From Casp-actino8 sp039800005 (GTDB taxonomy: Bacteria; Actinomycetota; Acidimicrobiia; Acidimicrobiales; Ilumatobacteraceae): a stretch of 5,712 bases of DNA. The stretch covers positions 1 to 5,712 of the forward strand of contig JBDLRN010000056.1 of NCBI GenBank assembly GCA_039800005.1. The letters are read 5' to 3'. A model generated the notes under the pieces. The model was given only the letters and a program-made list of their open reading frames with translations, searched no databases and was not told where the DNA came from. Of this stretch, positions 5,326 to 5,712 are shown in pieces. Within the stretch, counting starts at the first letter, position 1, and every line of letters starts with the position of its first letter. The position numbers and the translations under genes were made by a program.

Positions 5326-5712
5326 GCCTGTGGTGTGCGGTGCGACGAGTCGCTCGATGTGCTTGGCGAGCACGTCCATCTCGAGGTTCACCCGTGAGCC
5401 AGCGGGTCGGAACCCGAGCGTGGTCACTTCGGCCGTATGAGGGATCACCGCCACGCGAAACGTGTCGTCGGTGAGATCGAACGCCGTGAGGCTGATGCCG
5501 TCGACCGTGATCGAACCCTTCTCGACCAGATACTTCATGAGGTGCCGTGGCACGCGCACCACCAGATCGGGAGCCGGTGACACCACATCACCCACTGCGT
5601 CGACGTGGCCGAGCACCATGTGGCCACCCAGGCGATCGCCGAGGGCCATGGGTCGCTCGAGGTTCACCCGATCACCAGGCTTCAACGAGCCGGTCGTGGT
5701 GCGTTGCAGGGT
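5323..5712 (-). CDS. ribE: Riboflavin synthase, C-terminal 129 residues (partial)
   Basis: Riboflavin synthase dismutates two molecules of 6,7-dimethyl-8-ribityllumazine into riboflavin and 5-amino-6-ribitylaminouracil, in the cytoplasm. The visible 129 residues cover the linker and the C-terminal lumazine-binding barrel. Family motifs in order are TLQRTTTGSLKPGDRVNLER, LGDRLGGHMVLGHVD, GSITVDGISLT, IPHTAEVTTLG and RVNLEMDVLAKHIERL. The frame stays open to the right edge, so the gene continues beyond it; the N-terminal barrel (roughly 80-90 residues in the family) is missing from the window. The TTG at 5683-5685 is an internal Leu of the SLKPGDR motif, not a start. The product returns 5-A-RU, one of the two substrates of the FO synthase encoded about 2.9 kb away. 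The symbol is ribE in many genomes and ribC in others. Confidence 0.95.
   Translation of the reverse strand, partial: TLQRTTTGSLKPGDRVNLERPMALGDRLGGHMVLGHVDAVGDVVSPAPDLVVRVPRHLMKYLVEKGSITVDGISLTAFDLTDDTFRVAVIPHTAEVTTLGFRPAGSRVNLEMDVLAKHIERLVAPHTTG

Overview
The window looks like chromosomal DNA from a high-GC actinobacterium. The main evidence is a single-chain FO synthase (CofG and CofH fused, as in FbiC), a DUF222/13E12-type HNH gene, GTG starts and GC-rich codon use. The DUF222-HNH remnant and the overall flavour remind me of Acidimicrobiia (Ilumatobacter-like), but I cannot confirm this without a database search.

Layout from left to right. Positions 1-2454 (minus): complete fbiC for FO synthase, which makes the deazaflavin core of coenzyme F420. 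Positions 2455-2578: a 124-base leader with competing hairpins. Positions 2579-3361 (minus): an unusual two-domain protein, an AroQ/PchB-like chorismate mutase followed by a single VOC module that resembles the C-terminal half of 4-hydroxyphenylpyruvate dioxygenase but lacks the usual Glu metal ligand. Positions 3309-4563 (minus): a decayed DUF222-HNH endonuclease gene with fragments in different frames. Positions 4564-4712: a divergent intergenic region with two overlapping perfect inverted repeats. Positions 4713-5039 and 5029-5322 (plus): two overlapping genes for small paralogous two-helix membrane proteins of unknown function. Positions 5323-5712 (minus): the C-terminal part of riboflavin synthase, cut by the right edge of the window and ending directly against the preceding convergent gene.

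How the genes may work together. FO synthase joins L-tyrosine to 5-amino-6-ribitylaminouracil (5-A-RU). Riboflavin synthase releases 5-A-RU when it dismutates lumazine, and chorismate mutase activity leads to prephenate and then tyrosine. Three of the intact genes therefore touch the two precursors of FO. This is a context inference, because the genes are not one contiguous operon. The most novel items are the chorismate mutase-VOC fusion with its altered metal site and the tandem membrane-protein pair.
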